From assembly GCF_030056735.1 (NCBI RefSeq), contig NZ_JASHKN010000005.1, forward strand, positions 1 to 64,000: DNA of 64,000 bases. Direction: 5' to 3'. This DNA is from Rhodococcus sp. IEGM 1409. Its GTDB lineage: Bacteria; Actinomycetota; Actinomycetes; Mycobacteriales; Mycobacteriaceae. A program made the translations under genes and the position numbers. Under the pieces are notes generated by a model. The model ran no database searches. It saw only the letters and a program-made list of their open reading frames with translations, and was not told the DNA's origin. Positions 8,756-17,860 of this stretch are shown piece after piece; within the stretch, counting starts at the first letter, position 1; the number at the start of each line of letters is the position of its first letter.

Positions 8756-9385
8756 ATGACCACTGATCGGAAGGCCGTAAACAAGCGCAAAGTACGTGCA
8801 TTACTTGCCGGAGGACTTGTCCTCGGTATCGGCGCCGCCGTCACCTTGGCGGCGTGGACAGACAACGTTTTTGGTGACGCTCAGTTCCAGACTGGAAGTT
8901 GGAACCTCCAAGGCAGCTTCGACGGACTGACGACCTGGGGTGAGTACCAGGTCGACGCCTCCGCCGGCCACTTCGCATTCAGCACTGGATTCGCCGCACT
9001 CTCGCCAGGAACGACGGTGTATGCACCGGTAGCGCTTCGGATCGGTCCCACCGCCAGCACTCTCGGTGCGACGGTACAACTGCTCGGTGCGACAGGCGGC
9101 GATGCCGTACTCAAACCTGCCCTGCGGTACTCGGTGTATCGAGGTGTTCCCTCCGCGACCTGCACTGCGGCGGGAATTGGGGCAGGCACAGCATGGGTGG
9201 GCACGACAGCTAGTCCCGTGGCCTTGACGGCAGGTTCGGGTTCGGATGTCACCTTGCTGGGCACGGGTGTGCCGGTCGAACTGTGCTTCGCGGTCACGCT
9301 GCCTGCCGGAGTCGACCCTTCGATCGTGTCGGGCACGGACACCGGGCGCTTGCTCTGGCAGTTCACCGGCCAGTCCACCCCCTGA
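8756..9385 (+). CDS. SipW-dependent-type exported protein 1 (TasA/CalY-like N-terminus)
   Basis: A 209-residue secreted protein. The N-terminus has a basic stretch (RKAVNKRKVR), a hydrophobic core (ALLAGGLVLGIGAAVTLA) and the sequence AAWTDNVFGDAQFQTGSW, typical of signal peptides cut by SipW-type peptidases rather than by LepB. The mature part is low in charge and rich in Ser, Thr, Gly and Ala, probably a beta-sandwich surface protein. It is first of four genes, 7 bases before a paralogue and 635 bases before the matching signal peptidase. By analogy with Bacillus TasA it could form a surface fibre or sheath, which is inference. Confidence 0.75.
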   Translation: MTTDRKAVNKRKVRALLAGGLVLGIGAAVTLAAWTDNVFGDAQFQTGSWNLQGSFDGLTTWGEYQVDASAGHFAFSTGFAALSPGTTVYAPVALRIGPTASTLGATVQLLGATGGDAVLKPALRYSVYRGVPSATCTAAGIGAGTAWVGTTASPVALTAGSGSDVTLLGTGVPVELCFAVTLPAGVDPSIVSGTDTGRLLWQFTGQSTP

Positions 9386-9392
9386 CGCCTGA

Positions 9393-10010
9393 GTGGTCAC
9401 ACGGCGAATGCGTCAGGTGTACGCACTGGCGGCCTCGGGGATCGTCCTGGGTATCGGTGTAAGCACCGTGGCTGCAAGTTGGGTGGACAGCACGATGGGA
9501 GATGCATCGTTTCGCACCGGAACATTCGGAATCGAGTCGAACGTCGGCGGTGGATGGTCCTCGCATTCATCGAGTGCCCCTGGCGTTTTCACGTACACAC
9601 CATCGGCGCTCCTGATTCGCCCCGGTGCGTCCTCGTACGGCCCGATATCTCTTCGAACGGTGCCGGTCTCGCCGGCAGCATCCGTCACTCTGCAGGCGGC
9701 CACGGTTGCCGGCGACTCCACTCTGGCGTCGGCGCTGCGGTATCGGGTGGTCAAGTCGACCACCTGTGATGCGTCAGCCTTCTCTACGGGAACACCACAA
9801 TTCGTGGTGGGAAGTGCGACGGTGTTTCCGTCGCTCTCAACTGGTTCCGCAGTCGGGGCCATCGCGCTACCCACCGGTGGAGCGTCCCCGGGCGCTGCGG
9901 TGGCGCTGTGCTTCGAGATTTCACTGCCCGGTACCTCGGTCAATTGGAGTAACTCGGCGTTGATCGGTAAAACGGCAACTCCCACTTGGCAGTTCAGTGC
10001 AACACCCTGA
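9393..10010 (+). CDS. SipW-dependent-type exported protein 2
   Basis: A 205-residue paralogue of the preceding product, with GTG start at 9393. The N-terminus has RRMRQ, the hydrophobic stretch YALAASGIVLGIGVSTVAAS and then WVDSTMGDASFRTGTFG, the same cleavage-zone pattern as protein 1. Both contain a region of alternating hydrophobic and Ser/Thr residues and end in WQF-type C-termini (LLWQFTGQSTP and TPTWQFSATP), which supports duplication. The signal peptidase gene begins 10 bases after its stop. Confidence 0.72.
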   Translation: MVTRRMRQVYALAASGIVLGIGVSTVAASWVDSTMGDASFRTGTFGIESNVGGGWSSHSSSAPGVFTYTPSALLIRPGASSYGPISLRTVPVSPAASVTLQAATVAGDSTLASALRYRVVKSTTCDASAFSTGTPQFVVGSATVFPSLSTGSAVGAIALPTGGASPGAAVALCFEISLPGTSVNWSNSALIGKTATPTWQFSATP

Positions 10011-10020
10011 AGGAGCTGCA

Positions 10021-10629
10021 ATGCCAACACGTGCCCGGACAACACATGCCCGGACGAAGAAGCGTTCGGTCCCGACGATCATAGGGGACTGCATCCTTCA
10101 GGTTCTCGCGGCCGGTGGGGTCGCTTGTATCGCTTTGGTGATCTGTGCCTTTGCATTCGACATCACACTGATCATGTTCAAGACGGGCTCCATGTCGCCG
10201 ACCATTCCGACGGGTTCGCTCGCCGTTGTGCGCGAAGTACCTGCGGATTCCGTCGAGGTGGGCGACGTCGTCACCGTCGATCGGGGAGGGTCCGAACTGC
10301 CGGTGACCCACCGGGTCGTCTCCGCTCGTACCCAGGACAACGGCATCACGATTCTCGATCTCAAGGGTGATGCCAACGCCTCGGCTGACCCCGCGGTTTA
10401 CGAGGTCACCACGGTTCGGAAGGTGCTCTGGCACGTTCCGGGATTGGCGCGCGTGATCGTCTACTTCTCGAATCCTGTTGTTCTGGGGGCGATCACGCTG
10501 ACCATGGCCACTTTGGTGGTCGCGGTATTCTGGCCGCGCAATACCGATGACGACGCTGATGCCGACTCGGCCGACCCGAAAACCGAACCCATTCAGGTTC
10601 TTCTACCGCCGGGCGGCGGTAGGCAGTGA
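10021..10629 (+). CDS. SipW-type (Ser-His) signal peptidase I
   Basis: A 202-residue membrane peptidase. It has N-terminal and C-terminal membrane helices, the nucleophile motif GSMSPT with Ser57, and THRVV with His97 where LepB-type enzymes have Lys. That makes it an ER-type S26B enzyme like SipW. ATG 10021 is preceded by AAGGAG at a good distance. It lies between two upstream genes and one downstream gene whose products have SipW-type signal sequences, so it is probably their dedicated peptidase, acting at the outer face of the membrane. Its stop overlaps the next start (GTGA). Confidence 0.88.
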   Translation: MPTRARTTHARTKKRSVPTIIGDCILQVLAAGGVACIALVICAFAFDITLIMFKTGSMSPTIPTGSLAVVREVPADSVEVGDVVTVDRGGSELPVTHRVVSARTQDNGITILDLKGDANASADPAVYEVTTVRKVLWHVPGLARVIVYFSNPVVLGAITLTMATLVVAVFWPRNTDDDADADSADPKTEPIQVLLPPGGGRQ

Positions 10630-12089
10630 AGCGTCGCCACCTGTTCTCAGTCGTCGTATTGGCAGTTGCGGTATTTCTGGGCTCCGGATTTTCGGCTCAC
10701 CCACTTCTGGGCGAGACCGAAGCGGCGTGGACCGACTCGGAGTACGTGACCGGCCCGATTTCCACCGGAACCTGGACAACCAGCGGGTACGGCAGATCGA
10801 CGTCGGGCAAAGGAACAGCGACCGGCGGATTGATAACTCTCGGAGGAAATCTCGGCGGTTCGTTGATCGAACATCCGACCGTGCAAACTCAACTCGCGCC
10901 GGGCAAAACCACGGGGACCGTTTCGTTGGCGGACAACTCCGGTGTATTGCTGGGGTTGCCCGCACTCAGCCGCACGGGTAGCGCCGTTCAGTGCGCCGCG
11001 TATCTCGTAGGAGCGTCGGCATCGACCCCTTGTGGAGCGGCCGGGTCGGATGCGGACGCGGAAACTACCTCTACATTGGGTTTGCAATTGAATCTGCTTT
11101 CGGTACTGGGGATCACGTTGATACCGGCGGACGCGATCACGAGCACGAGCGTCAAGACAAACGCACGCTGTGCGAGTACGTCGGCGGCTACTGACCAGCC
11201 GACGGGAACCGTGAAAGTCGGCGGCGCCGCGGTTGCCATCCCGGCGGTGGGTGCAAACGGTTCGGCCACGTCGACGTCGCCGACTACTGCCACCTTCGTG
11301 ATGGCGAATGTTCCACTGCTCGCGCGGGTAGAAGCGCGCTTCTCGAACATCAAGGTCACCAGTACCCGAGCGGCATCCGGTTCCGCGCCTTTTGTTGCTT
11401 CCTCCGCTGTTTCGGTGAGTTTCACTGTTGAGGCCGTAACCGTCGCATTGTCGATCTTGGGTGAAGGACTGGTCACAGTCATCCTCGGATCGACGAACAT
11501 ATCCGTTAATCTGTCGGCCGCTCAGTGCGGACTCGATTCTTCACCCCCGGTGACGCCGCTGAGCCTTGTCACCGGACAGGCAGCGCGAGTCGCCGAGCCG
11601 ACATCGACAACATCGACAGATGTTCCCCTGTCGACCACGCCGCCTACGGGAACGACGACTCCTGAACCTTCGACGCCTGAATCTACGACGCCTGAACCTA
11701 CGACGGGTGAACCCACCAAAACATCTGCGCCTACGGCCACAACCACCAGTACGGCCACGACCACCACCGCTGCGGCAGCGACCACGATGCCGACCAGTCC
11801 ACCGCTCACCACGTCGACGCAGGTGGATCCAAGCGGGACGGTAATTCACGGGCCCGTCGATTCGAGCATCTCCGCCTTCACTACGGATGACGGACTCACC
11901 TGCGAAGTTGCGCCTGATGCGGACTACGCGAGCGAAGTTGCAGTCGAATGCTCGGACGGCACAACGGGTACGGTCCCAGGCTCTGAACTCGGTCCGAAGC
12001 CAACCGTACCGGGGGAGTCTCTGCTGATCCCGCTGACGAGAGACCACGTCACCGAAGTCGTCACCCTCGAGTCAGCGACACGAACCTGA
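10626..12089 (+). CDS. Large surface protein with SipW-type signal and Thr/Pro stalk
   Basis: A 487-residue exported protein starting at GTG 10626, which overlaps the peptidase stop. The N-terminus (MKRRHLFSVVVLAVAVFLG, then ETEAAWTDSEY and GTW) again shows the SipW-type pattern. Residues about 30-310 form a Thr/Ser/Ala-rich globular region. Residues about 330-400 are a Thr/Pro stalk including repeats of the type TPEP(S/T)T, encoded by a 15-bp unit around 11660-11710. A C-terminal domain of about 90 residues follows. No sortase motif or C-terminal helix is seen, so it is either released or held by partners. It meets the gntR gene tail to tail with no gap. Confidence 0.72.
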   Translation: MKRRHLFSVVVLAVAVFLGSGFSAHPLLGETEAAWTDSEYVTGPISTGTWTTSGYGRSTSGKGTATGGLITLGGNLGGSLIEHPTVQTQLAPGKTTGTVSLADNSGVLLGLPALSRTGSAVQCAAYLVGASASTPCGAAGSDADAETTSTLGLQLNLLSVLGITLIPADAITSTSVKTNARCASTSAATDQPTGTVKVGGAAVAIPAVGANGSATSTSPTTATFVMANVPLLARVEARFSNIKVTSTRAASGSAPFVASSAVSVSFTVEAVTVALSILGEGLVTVILGSTNISVNLSAAQCGLDSSPPVTPLSLVTGQAARVAEPTSTTSTDVPLSTTPPTGTTTPEPSTPESTTPEPTTGEPTKTSAPTATTTSTATTTTAAAATTMPTSPPLTTSTQVDPSGTVIHGPVDSSISAFTTDDGLTCEVAPDADYASEVAVECSDGTTGTVPGSELGPKPTVPGESLLIPLTRDHVTEVVTLESATRT

Positions 12090-12779
12090 TCAATTCCGCA
12101 CGGCATTGGCCATAGCGGCTAACGAGAGGGCTTGCCGAGCACGGTCGAGTACAACCGTGCGAGAAATGTCGATGTGCGACACCAGTGCCTCGTGTGCTTG
12201 CGGAATCTTGCCGTCCAGAACCAGTTCGACGACGGAGATATGTTCCTCCACGGTGGCCTTCATACGGTCGGGAGTCAGGTAGTCGAACATCCGCACGGGG
12301 CGCAGCTTCGAGTTGACTGCCTGCAGTGCGTCGACCAGTGCGTGGTTTCCGGACGAGGCGAGGAGCGCTATGTGAAACTCCTCGTCGAGCGTCACGAAAC
12401 CGGCGTCCGGCGACGGCATCTGTTTGCGAAACGCGTACCACCTGTCGAGTTCGGAACCGAGCTTGTCTCGATCATGGACGGGGGCTTCACCGTCGAGCAC
12501 CCGCCGAAGCCCGTGCACCTCGAGAAGTATGCGCAGCTCGTAGAGGCCACCCAACTCGTCGAGGTGCGGTCGGTACGGAAAGAGGCCGTGTTCGTCGCGT
12601 TCGACGAGCCCGTCGGATTCCAACTTTGCGAGCGCCTCGCGGACCGGTGTTCGCGAGACGCCGTAGAGATGAGCCAACCGTTCTTCGCCGAGTCGTTCGG
12701 ATGGCGCAATCCGACCCGACATCAGATCGTTCCGGATCGACCGGTAGACCTGCTCGCGCAGCGGCGGCCGCACACTCAT
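12090..12779 (-). CDS. GntR-family regulator, FCD subfamily (urea/amide operon)
   Basis: A 229-residue FCD regulator with winged helix (LREQVYRSIRNDLMSG, GVSRTPVREAL) and helical ligand domain. I start at ATG 12779, one base past the urtE stop, making it the last gene of urtABCDE-gntR. It is a paralogue of the regulator at 4065-4766. Being inside the transporter operon, it probably controls the urtA promoter in response to urea, an amide or a product; the shared 9-mer at 17657 is the best candidate site. Confidence 0.88.
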   Translation of the reverse strand: MSVRPPLREQVYRSIRNDLMSGRIAPSERLGEERLAHLYGVSRTPVREALAKLESDGLVERDEHGLFPYRPHLDELGGLYELRILLEVHGLRRVLDGEAPVHDRDKLGSELDRWYAFRKQMPSPDAGFVTLDEEFHIALLASSGNHALVDALQAVNSKLRPVRMFDYLTPDRMKATVEEHISVVELVLDGKIPQAHEALVSHIDISRTVVLDRARQALSLAAMANAVRN

Positions 12780-12780
12780 G

Positions 12781-13473
12781 TCAGATTGCCATCGCTCGAC
12801 GAACCGCTTCGGTGGACGTGGTGCCGCCCTCACCGGTCGAGGTCACGTGTCCGGCCGCGAGAATGCTGTAATGCTGCGCTGATTGGAGCGCGAAACCGAT
12901 GTGTTGCTCCACGAGGAGGACACCGAGATCGCCTCGCTCGGTGAGTTCCATGACGGTCCTTTCTATCTCGGCGACCACGTTGGGCTGAATTCCCTCGGTC
13001 GGTTCGTCCAGGATGAGGATCTTGGGTTCGGTGATCAGTGCGCGAGCGATGGCAAGCTGCTGTCGCTGCCCACCGGAGAGAAGCCCGGCCCGTCGATCGA
13101 GCAGCGTGGTGAGTGCGGGAAACAGATCCAATGCCTCTGCGATGAGTGCTTTTCCGCGTTTGCGCCCGTCGGCGACCACTCGAAGATTCTCGGCAGTCGT
13201 CAGTTGTCCGAACGACTGCTGACCCTGCGGTACGTAGGCGAGTCCGCGAGCGACGCGGGCGCTCGGTCGTAGACCGGTGATGTCCTCACCGTTCAGAAGT
13301 ACCTTTCCCCGTGTGGGTTTGATCAGTCCGACGGCGGCGCGCAGCAATGTGGTTTTACCCGCACCGTTGTGACCCATGACTGCCGCAACCCCGTCGCCGG
13401 GAACCAGCAGGGAAACGCCGTGGATCACTTCGGTACGTCCGTAGCCGGCGCGGATGTCGACGAGTTCGAGCAT
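12781..13473 (-). CDS. urtE: Urea ABC transporter ATP-binding subunit UrtE
   Basis: A 230-residue LivF-like ATPase with Walker A GHNGAGKT (34-41), ABC signature LSGGQRQQLAIARAL and Walker B KILILDEPTEGIQPN. The GIQPNVV extension after Walker B is characteristic of UrtE. It pairs with UrtD to energise UrtBC. The gene starts 3 bases after urtD ends. Confidence 0.92.
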   Translation of the reverse strand: MLELVDIRAGYGRTEVIHGVSLLVPGDGVAAVMGHNGAGKTTLLRAAVGLIKPTRGKVLLNGEDITGLRPSARVARGLAYVPQGQQSFGQLTTAENLRVVADGRKRGKALIAEALDLFPALTTLLDRRAGLLSGGQRQQLAIARALITEPKILILDEPTEGIQPNVVAEIERTVMELTERGDLGVLLVEQHIGFALQSAQHYSILAAGHVTSTGEGGTTSTEAVRRAMAI

Positions 13474-13476
13474 GAT

Positions 13477-14313
13477 TCAGTCCTCCGGGGTCGGTTCGGT
13501 GTCGGCGCCGAGATCGGTTCCGGCAGCGGCTGTGCCGAGGTAGACCTCTTGCACCTTGGGATCGGCTTGGACCTCGGCCACGGTCCCTTCGGCGAGCACT
13601 TTCCCAGCGGCGAGCACCGTGACGGACGTGGCGAAGGATCGCATGAAGTCCATGTCGTGCTCGACTACGACGACGGTTCGCGCACCGCCGATGCGCCGCA
13701 GAAGGTTTCCGGTCTCCTCGCGCTCCTCCAGGCTCATACCTGCGACGGGTTCGTCGAGCAGAAGTACGGAACAGTTCTGTACCAACAACATTCCGATTTC
13801 GAGCCACTGCTTCTGGCCGTGCGCGAGAATGCCCGCGGGAGTGTCCCTGAGGTCCTCCAAACCGGTTGTCTCCAGTGCCTCTTCGATCTCGGGAAGCACA
13901 CCTTTGCGTTTTCTGAGCAAGTTCCACGGTGATCGGCCGGCTCCGGCCGCGATGTCGAGATTCTGGAGCACCGAGAGTTCTTCGAAGACGCTTGCCGTTT
14001 GGAAGGTTCGCCCGACGCCGAGACGGGCGATCTTGTGAACTTTCTTGCCGAGTAACTGCTCGCCGGACTTCGTGATTGAACCGGTAGCGGGAACCAGTCC
14101 GGTGATGGCATCGACCAGCGTCGTCTTTCCAGCCCCGTTCGGACCGATCAGAAACCTCAGGTCGCCCTGCATGAGGGTCAAGTCGACGCCGTCAACTGCT
14201 TTGAAACCGTCGAAGCTGACGGAAAGATTCCGAACTTCGAGGTATTCGGACGACATTCCGGCGTTGCCGCCCAGTGCGGGTGCGGGCTCGCTGGTGGCGG
14301 TTGTGTTGGTCAT
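13477..14313 (-). CDS. urtD: Urea ABC transporter ATP-binding subunit UrtD
   Basis: A 278-residue LivG-like ATPase. Walker A GPNGAGKT is at 57-64; the signature region reads LAHGQKQWLEIGM, the UrtD-type variant of LSGGQ; Walker B is SVLLLDEPVAGMS. It has a short low-complexity N-terminal extension and an acidic tail not needed for the fold. ATG overlaps the urtC stop (ATGA), indicating coupled translation. Confidence 0.93.
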   Translation of the reverse strand: MTNTTATSEPAPALGGNAGMSSEYLEVRNLSVSFDGFKAVDGVDLTLMQGDLRFLIGPNGAGKTTLVDAITGLVPATGSITKSGEQLLGKKVHKIARLGVGRTFQTASVFEELSVLQNLDIAAGAGRSPWNLLRKRKGVLPEIEEALETTGLEDLRDTPAGILAHGQKQWLEIGMLLVQNCSVLLLDEPVAGMSLEEREETGNLLRRIGGARTVVVVEHDMDFMRSFATSVTVLAAGKVLAEGTVAEVQADPKVQEVYLGTAAAGTDLGADTEPTPED

Positions 14314-15416
14314 GACGACACCTCAACTGGTTCGGGTTGGGAGACCTTGACCGGCGGGCCGATCGGTGTCTCACGCTTCTTGCGGTGGCGCATCAGAGCG
14401 AACAATCCGGCCACACCTGCCGGGAAGAACCCGACCACGACGATGAACATAAGCCCTTGTGCGTAGATCCATCCCGATGGGAGTCTCTCCGAGAATGCCG
14501 ACTGTGCCCATGCGACGCCGATCGCACCGAGTACCGGACCCAGAAGCGTTGCGCGGCCACCGATCGCGACCCCGATGAGGAATGCGATGGACGGCACGAT
14601 CCCGACGTCGGCGGGGGAGATGATGCCCACGATCGGAACGAAGAGCGCGCCGGCGATACCGGCGAGGAACGCCGCGGTCACGTAGGCGACCAGTTTGATG
14701 TTCGCCGGATCGTATCCGAGGAAACGTACGCGCTCCTCTTGATCGCGGACCGCGACGAGGAGTTCGCCATATCGGGAGTTCATCAGCTGGCGAATCAGAG
14801 CTACCGACGCGAGAAGAACGCCGGCGGCGATGAAGAACAACATCTGCTTGTTCGCCGGATCATTGAGGTTGAAACCGAAGAACGTACGAAAACGGTTGAG
14901 GCCGTTGCTGCCACCGATCGACTGTTGGCCGATCAAGAGGATCGCAAAAGCCGCGGCAAGTGCTTGCGACAGGATCGCAAAGTACGCGCCCTTGACTCTC
15001 CGCTTGAACACACCGAGTCCGAGGAGAAAGGCAACAGCGGCCGGCAGGAAAAGGATGGCGAAGATCGCCACGAAAGGTGAAGCGAACGGTTGCCAGTATC
15101 CCGGAAGTTCAGATTTGCCGGCGATGGACATGAAGTCCGGGACCGCGTCGCCCTTGAGTTCGGCATCAGCGATCTTGAGGTGCATCGCCATCACGTATGC
15201 GCCGATTCCGAAGAACACGCCCTGGCCGAGCGTGAGCATTCCGCCTCGGCCCCAAGCCAAGCCGATGCCTACAGCGACTATGGCGAAGCACAGGAATTTG
15301 GCTAACAGTGACAGCCTGAAGTCCGAGAGTACAGCCGGAGCGATGGCGAACAGCACGATCGCGGCGAGTGCAAAACCGCCCCAAACCCGCATTCGGGAAT
15401 TGTTCAGGATGCTCAT
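14310..15416 (-). CDS. urtC: Urea ABC transporter permease UrtC
   Basis: A 368-residue LivM-like permease with about 10 helices. Diagnostic stretches are AWGRGGMLTLGQGVFFGIGAY near residues 50-70, SQALAAAFAILLIGQQS, and GRATLLGPVLGAI near 290. It forms the translocation path with UrtB. Its start overlaps the urtB stop by 4 bases. Confidence 0.93.
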   Translation of the reverse strand: MSILNNSRMRVWGGFALAAIVLFAIAPAVLSDFRLSLLAKFLCFAIVAVGIGLAWGRGGMLTLGQGVFFGIGAYVMAMHLKIADAELKGDAVPDFMSIAGKSELPGYWQPFASPFVAIFAILFLPAAVAFLLGLGVFKRRVKGAYFAILSQALAAAFAILLIGQQSIGGSNGLNRFRTFFGFNLNDPANKQMLFFIAAGVLLASVALIRQLMNSRYGELLVAVRDQEERVRFLGYDPANIKLVAYVTAAFLAGIAGALFVPIVGIISPADVGIVPSIAFLIGVAIGGRATLLGPVLGAIGVAWAQSAFSERLPSGWIYAQGLMFIVVVGFFPAGVAGLFALMRHRKKRETPIGPPVKVSQPEPVEVSS

Positions 15417-16297
15417 ACGAGGCTCCTCGTCTTGACTGCGAACAGGCCCTGTGGCCGGACTTGAAGGAAGACGACGATGATGACGAACACGATCACCTTC
15501 GCGATCGACGCCGTCGTCGAGTACTCGATGAACGAGTTCAAGATGCCGAGGGCGAAGGCGGCGATCACGGCTCCCTTCATCTGACCGAGACCGCCGACAA
15601 CAACGACCAGGAAGGCGTCGATCAGATACGACTGGCCGATGGTCGGGCTGGTGGAACCGATGAGCGTCAACGCCACACCCGCGACACCGGCGAGTCCGGA
15701 TCCGAGGAAGAAGGTCGTGATGTCCGTACGACGAGAAGAGATTCCGCTCGTCTCGGCCAGATCGCGATTCTGTACGACGGCGCGGATGCGTCTACCCATC
15801 GACGACTGCTTCAGCGCGACCGAAAGCGCGATCACCGCAGCGATCGCCAATACCAGAATGAAGATTCGGGTCTTCGGGACCACGGCGCCGAAAATGTCGA
15901 CCCCACCCGAAAGCCAAGTCGGTGCCGAGACATTGACGGCCGGCGCCCCGAAGATGTCTCGTGCCAACTGCTGAAGGATCAATCCGACGCCGAACGTCAC
16001 CAACAGGGTGTCGAGGGGACGGTGGTACATCCGCGATACCAGGACCATTTCGAGTACGACGCCCATCAACCCGCCGACGACAAAACCGACGAGCAGAGAA
16101 ATGATCAACGATCCCGTTGCATTCGAGATCACCTGCTGCACTACGTATGCGGTGTACGAGCCGGCCATGATGAACTCGCCGTGTGCCATGTTGATGACAC
16201 CCATCTGCCCGAACGTAAGAGACAATCCCAACGCTGCCAACAGGAGAATCGATCCGATACTCAAACCCGTGAACAACTGTCCGATCACAACATCCAT
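15413..16297 (-). CDS. urtB: Urea ABC transporter permease UrtB
   Basis: A 294-residue LivH-like permease with about 8 helices. Family marks include GLSLTFGQMGVINMAHGEF near residues 25-43, LQQLARDIFGAPAVNV, and GGLGQMKGAVIAAF. It is second in the operon; 54 bases separate it from urtA, a gap that usually lets the binding protein be made in excess. Confidence 0.93.
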   Translation of the reverse strand: MDVVIGQLFTGLSIGSILLLAALGLSLTFGQMGVINMAHGEFIMAGSYTAYVVQQVISNATGSLIISLLVGFVVGGLMGVVLEMVLVSRMYHRPLDTLLVTFGVGLILQQLARDIFGAPAVNVSAPTWLSGGVDIFGAVVPKTRIFILVLAIAAVIALSVALKQSSMGRRIRAVVQNRDLAETSGISSRRTDITTFFLGSGLAGVAGVALTLIGSTSPTIGQSYLIDAFLVVVVGGLGQMKGAVIAAFALGILNSFIEYSTTASIAKVIVFVIIVVFLQVRPQGLFAVKTRSLV

Positions 16298-16351
16298 GAC
16301 AGGCGCTCCACCTCTCTACTCGTCGATTCCGTCAATTCCGCCTTTCGTCGA

Positions 16352-17608
16352 TCAGCTGCCGAGTCCCTCGGCCCAGGGGTAGTTCTTCAAGTACGGATCC
16401 GGCTCGATCGGCTGTCCCGAATCCCAGACCGTGTAGATGAGTCCGTCGGAACGGATTTCGCCGATCCGAGCAGTCTTGGTGATGTGGTGGTTGTCGCCGT
16501 CGATGGTCACGAGTCCTTCGGGTGCTTGGAAGGTCACACCGTCGGCGTTGTCTTGAATATCCTTGACCGCAAACGAGTTGGCCTTCTCGACGGTGTTCTT
16601 CCAGAGGTAGACGGAGGTGTATGCCGCTTCCATCGGGTCGGACGTGGGCTTGTCCTGGCCGAACTTCGCCTTGTACGCCGCGACGAACTTCTTGTTCTCG
16701 GGGGAGTCGATGGTCTGGTAGTAGTTCCACGCCGTCAGCTGACCTTCGACGTTCTGGACTCCGATACCGCCAACCTCTTCTTCCGCGATGGAAACGGAGA
16801 CGACGGGCATGTCGGCGGGCTTCAGGCCGACATTCGAGTATTCACGGAAGAACGCGACGTTGGAATCGCCGTTGAGTGTGTTGAACACGGCATCCGCGTC
16901 GGCGGTGCGCACCTTGTTCACGATGGTGGAGAAGTCGGTCGAGCCCAATGGCGTGTAGTCCTCACCCTTGATCTCGATACCGTTTGCTGCCGCGTACGCC
17001 TTGATGATGCGGTTGGCGGTTTGCGGGAACACGTAGTCGCTGCCGACCAGATAGAGCGACTTGACCCCCTTCTCCTTCAGATAGTCCAGAGCCGGGATGA
17101 TCTGCTGGTTGGTCGTTGCACCCGTGTAGAAGATGTTCTTCGAATCTTCGAGTCCTTCGTACTGGACCGGGTAGTAGAGCAGGGAGTTGTTGTCTTCGAA
17201 CACCGGCAGCATGGCTTTGCGGCTCGAGGAGGTCCAGCCACCGAAAACTGCTGCAACGCAATCGCTGCTGATCAGTTTCTCGGCCTTTTCGGCGAACACC
17301 GTCGGCTCCGACGCGCCGTCCTCTGCCACGATCTGAATCTTCTTGCCCAGCACACCGCCGGAATCGTTGATCTCCTGCACCGCCAACGAGATGGAGTCGC
17401 GGACCGTCACTTCACTGATGGCCATGGTGCCCGAGAGTGAATTCAGGGAACCGACCTTGATCGTGTCCCCAGAGGTGTCGACGCACGACGTAGCCGTCGA
17501 TTCTCCTGCTGCGGTGTCTGTTGCCTTGCTTCCACAGCCGGTGAGAACCAAGCCCAGTGCGGCTAGAGCGGCCGGCGCGGCAAGGGTGCGCTTCGAGAAG
17601 GTTCGCAT
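16352..17608 (-). CDS. urtA: Urea/amide ABC transporter substrate-binding lipoprotein UrtA
   Basis: A 418-residue lipoprotein that captures substrate outside the membrane. The signal [10 protein letters not shown] plus hydrophobic core ends in the lipobox LTGC, with acylated Cys25. The body matches the urea/short-chain-amide binding family ([51 protein letters not shown]). ATG 17608 follows GAAAGG at good spacing; an upstream in-frame extension has no signal peptide. First gene of urtABCDE-gntR. Formamidase FmdA at 24775 makes short amides as well as urea plausible ligands, since FmdDEF-type systems take both. Confidence 0.93.
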   Translation of the reverse strand: MRTFSKRTLAAPAALAALGLVLTGCGSKATDTAAGESTATSCVDTSGDTIKVGSLNSLSGTMAISEVTVRDSISLAVQEINDSGGVLGKKIQIVAEDGASEPTVFAEKAEKLISSDCVAAVFGGWTSSSRKAMLPVFEDNNSLLYYPVQYEGLEDSKNIFYTGATTNQQIIPALDYLKEKGVKSLYLVGSDYVFPQTANRIIKAYAAANGIEIKGEDYTPLGSTDFSTIVNKVRTADADAVFNTLNGDSNVAFFREYSNVGLKPADMPVVSVSIAEEEVGGIGVQNVEGQLTAWNYYQTIDSPENKKFVAAYKAKFGQDKPTSDPMEAAYTSVYLWKNTVEKANSFAVKDIQDNADGVTFQAPEGLVTIDGDNHHITKTARIGEIRSDGLIYTVWDSGQPIEPDPYLKNYPWAEGLGS

Positions 17609-17656
17609 GTACGGGCCTTTCGTTATCGATGGCTCTGACAGATATGTATCCGGGTT

Positions 17657-17665
17657 GCGTATACA
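17657..17665. promoter_or_regulatory. Candidate FCD-regulator site in the urtA promoter
   Basis: GCGTATACA lies 49 bases before urtA within the dyad GTTG-CGTATA-CAAC (17654-17667). The same 9-mer is found on the minus strand at 4770-4778 before the paralogous regulator and allophanate hydrolase. Confidence 0.45.
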
Positions 17666-17817
17666 ACGCTGTATTCGTCGAGTGCACACAGTAGGTGGAA
17701 GTTGTTGCGGTGGAGTGACTGTCGGTGACAAGTGTGTGTCCGGTGTTTCCATTCGATGTCCGGGACCTCACACCGCAGGTCAGCGGGGGTGCGGTGTTAG
17801 CATCGACGAGAAATCGA

Positions 17818-17833
17818 TCAAGCACTCGCTTGA
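17818..17833. promoter_or_regulatory. KstR2-like TetR operator, site 1
   Basis: Perfect inverted repeat TCAAGC-ACTC-GCTTGA, 28 bases before the TetR gene at 17861. It resembles the CAAG...CTTG core known for KstR2. A second copy with one mismatch is at 18707-18722. Confidence 0.65.
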
Positions 17834-17860
17834 CAATCGGAACGTCGGAAGGAACTTCTC

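Noticed and set aside
15368-17440. 690-codon open frame on the plus strand opposite urtA-urtB
   Set aside because: A mirror of high-GC codon use; composition is Arg/Asp/Glu-rich nonsense with no domain, and urtA-urtB are certain.
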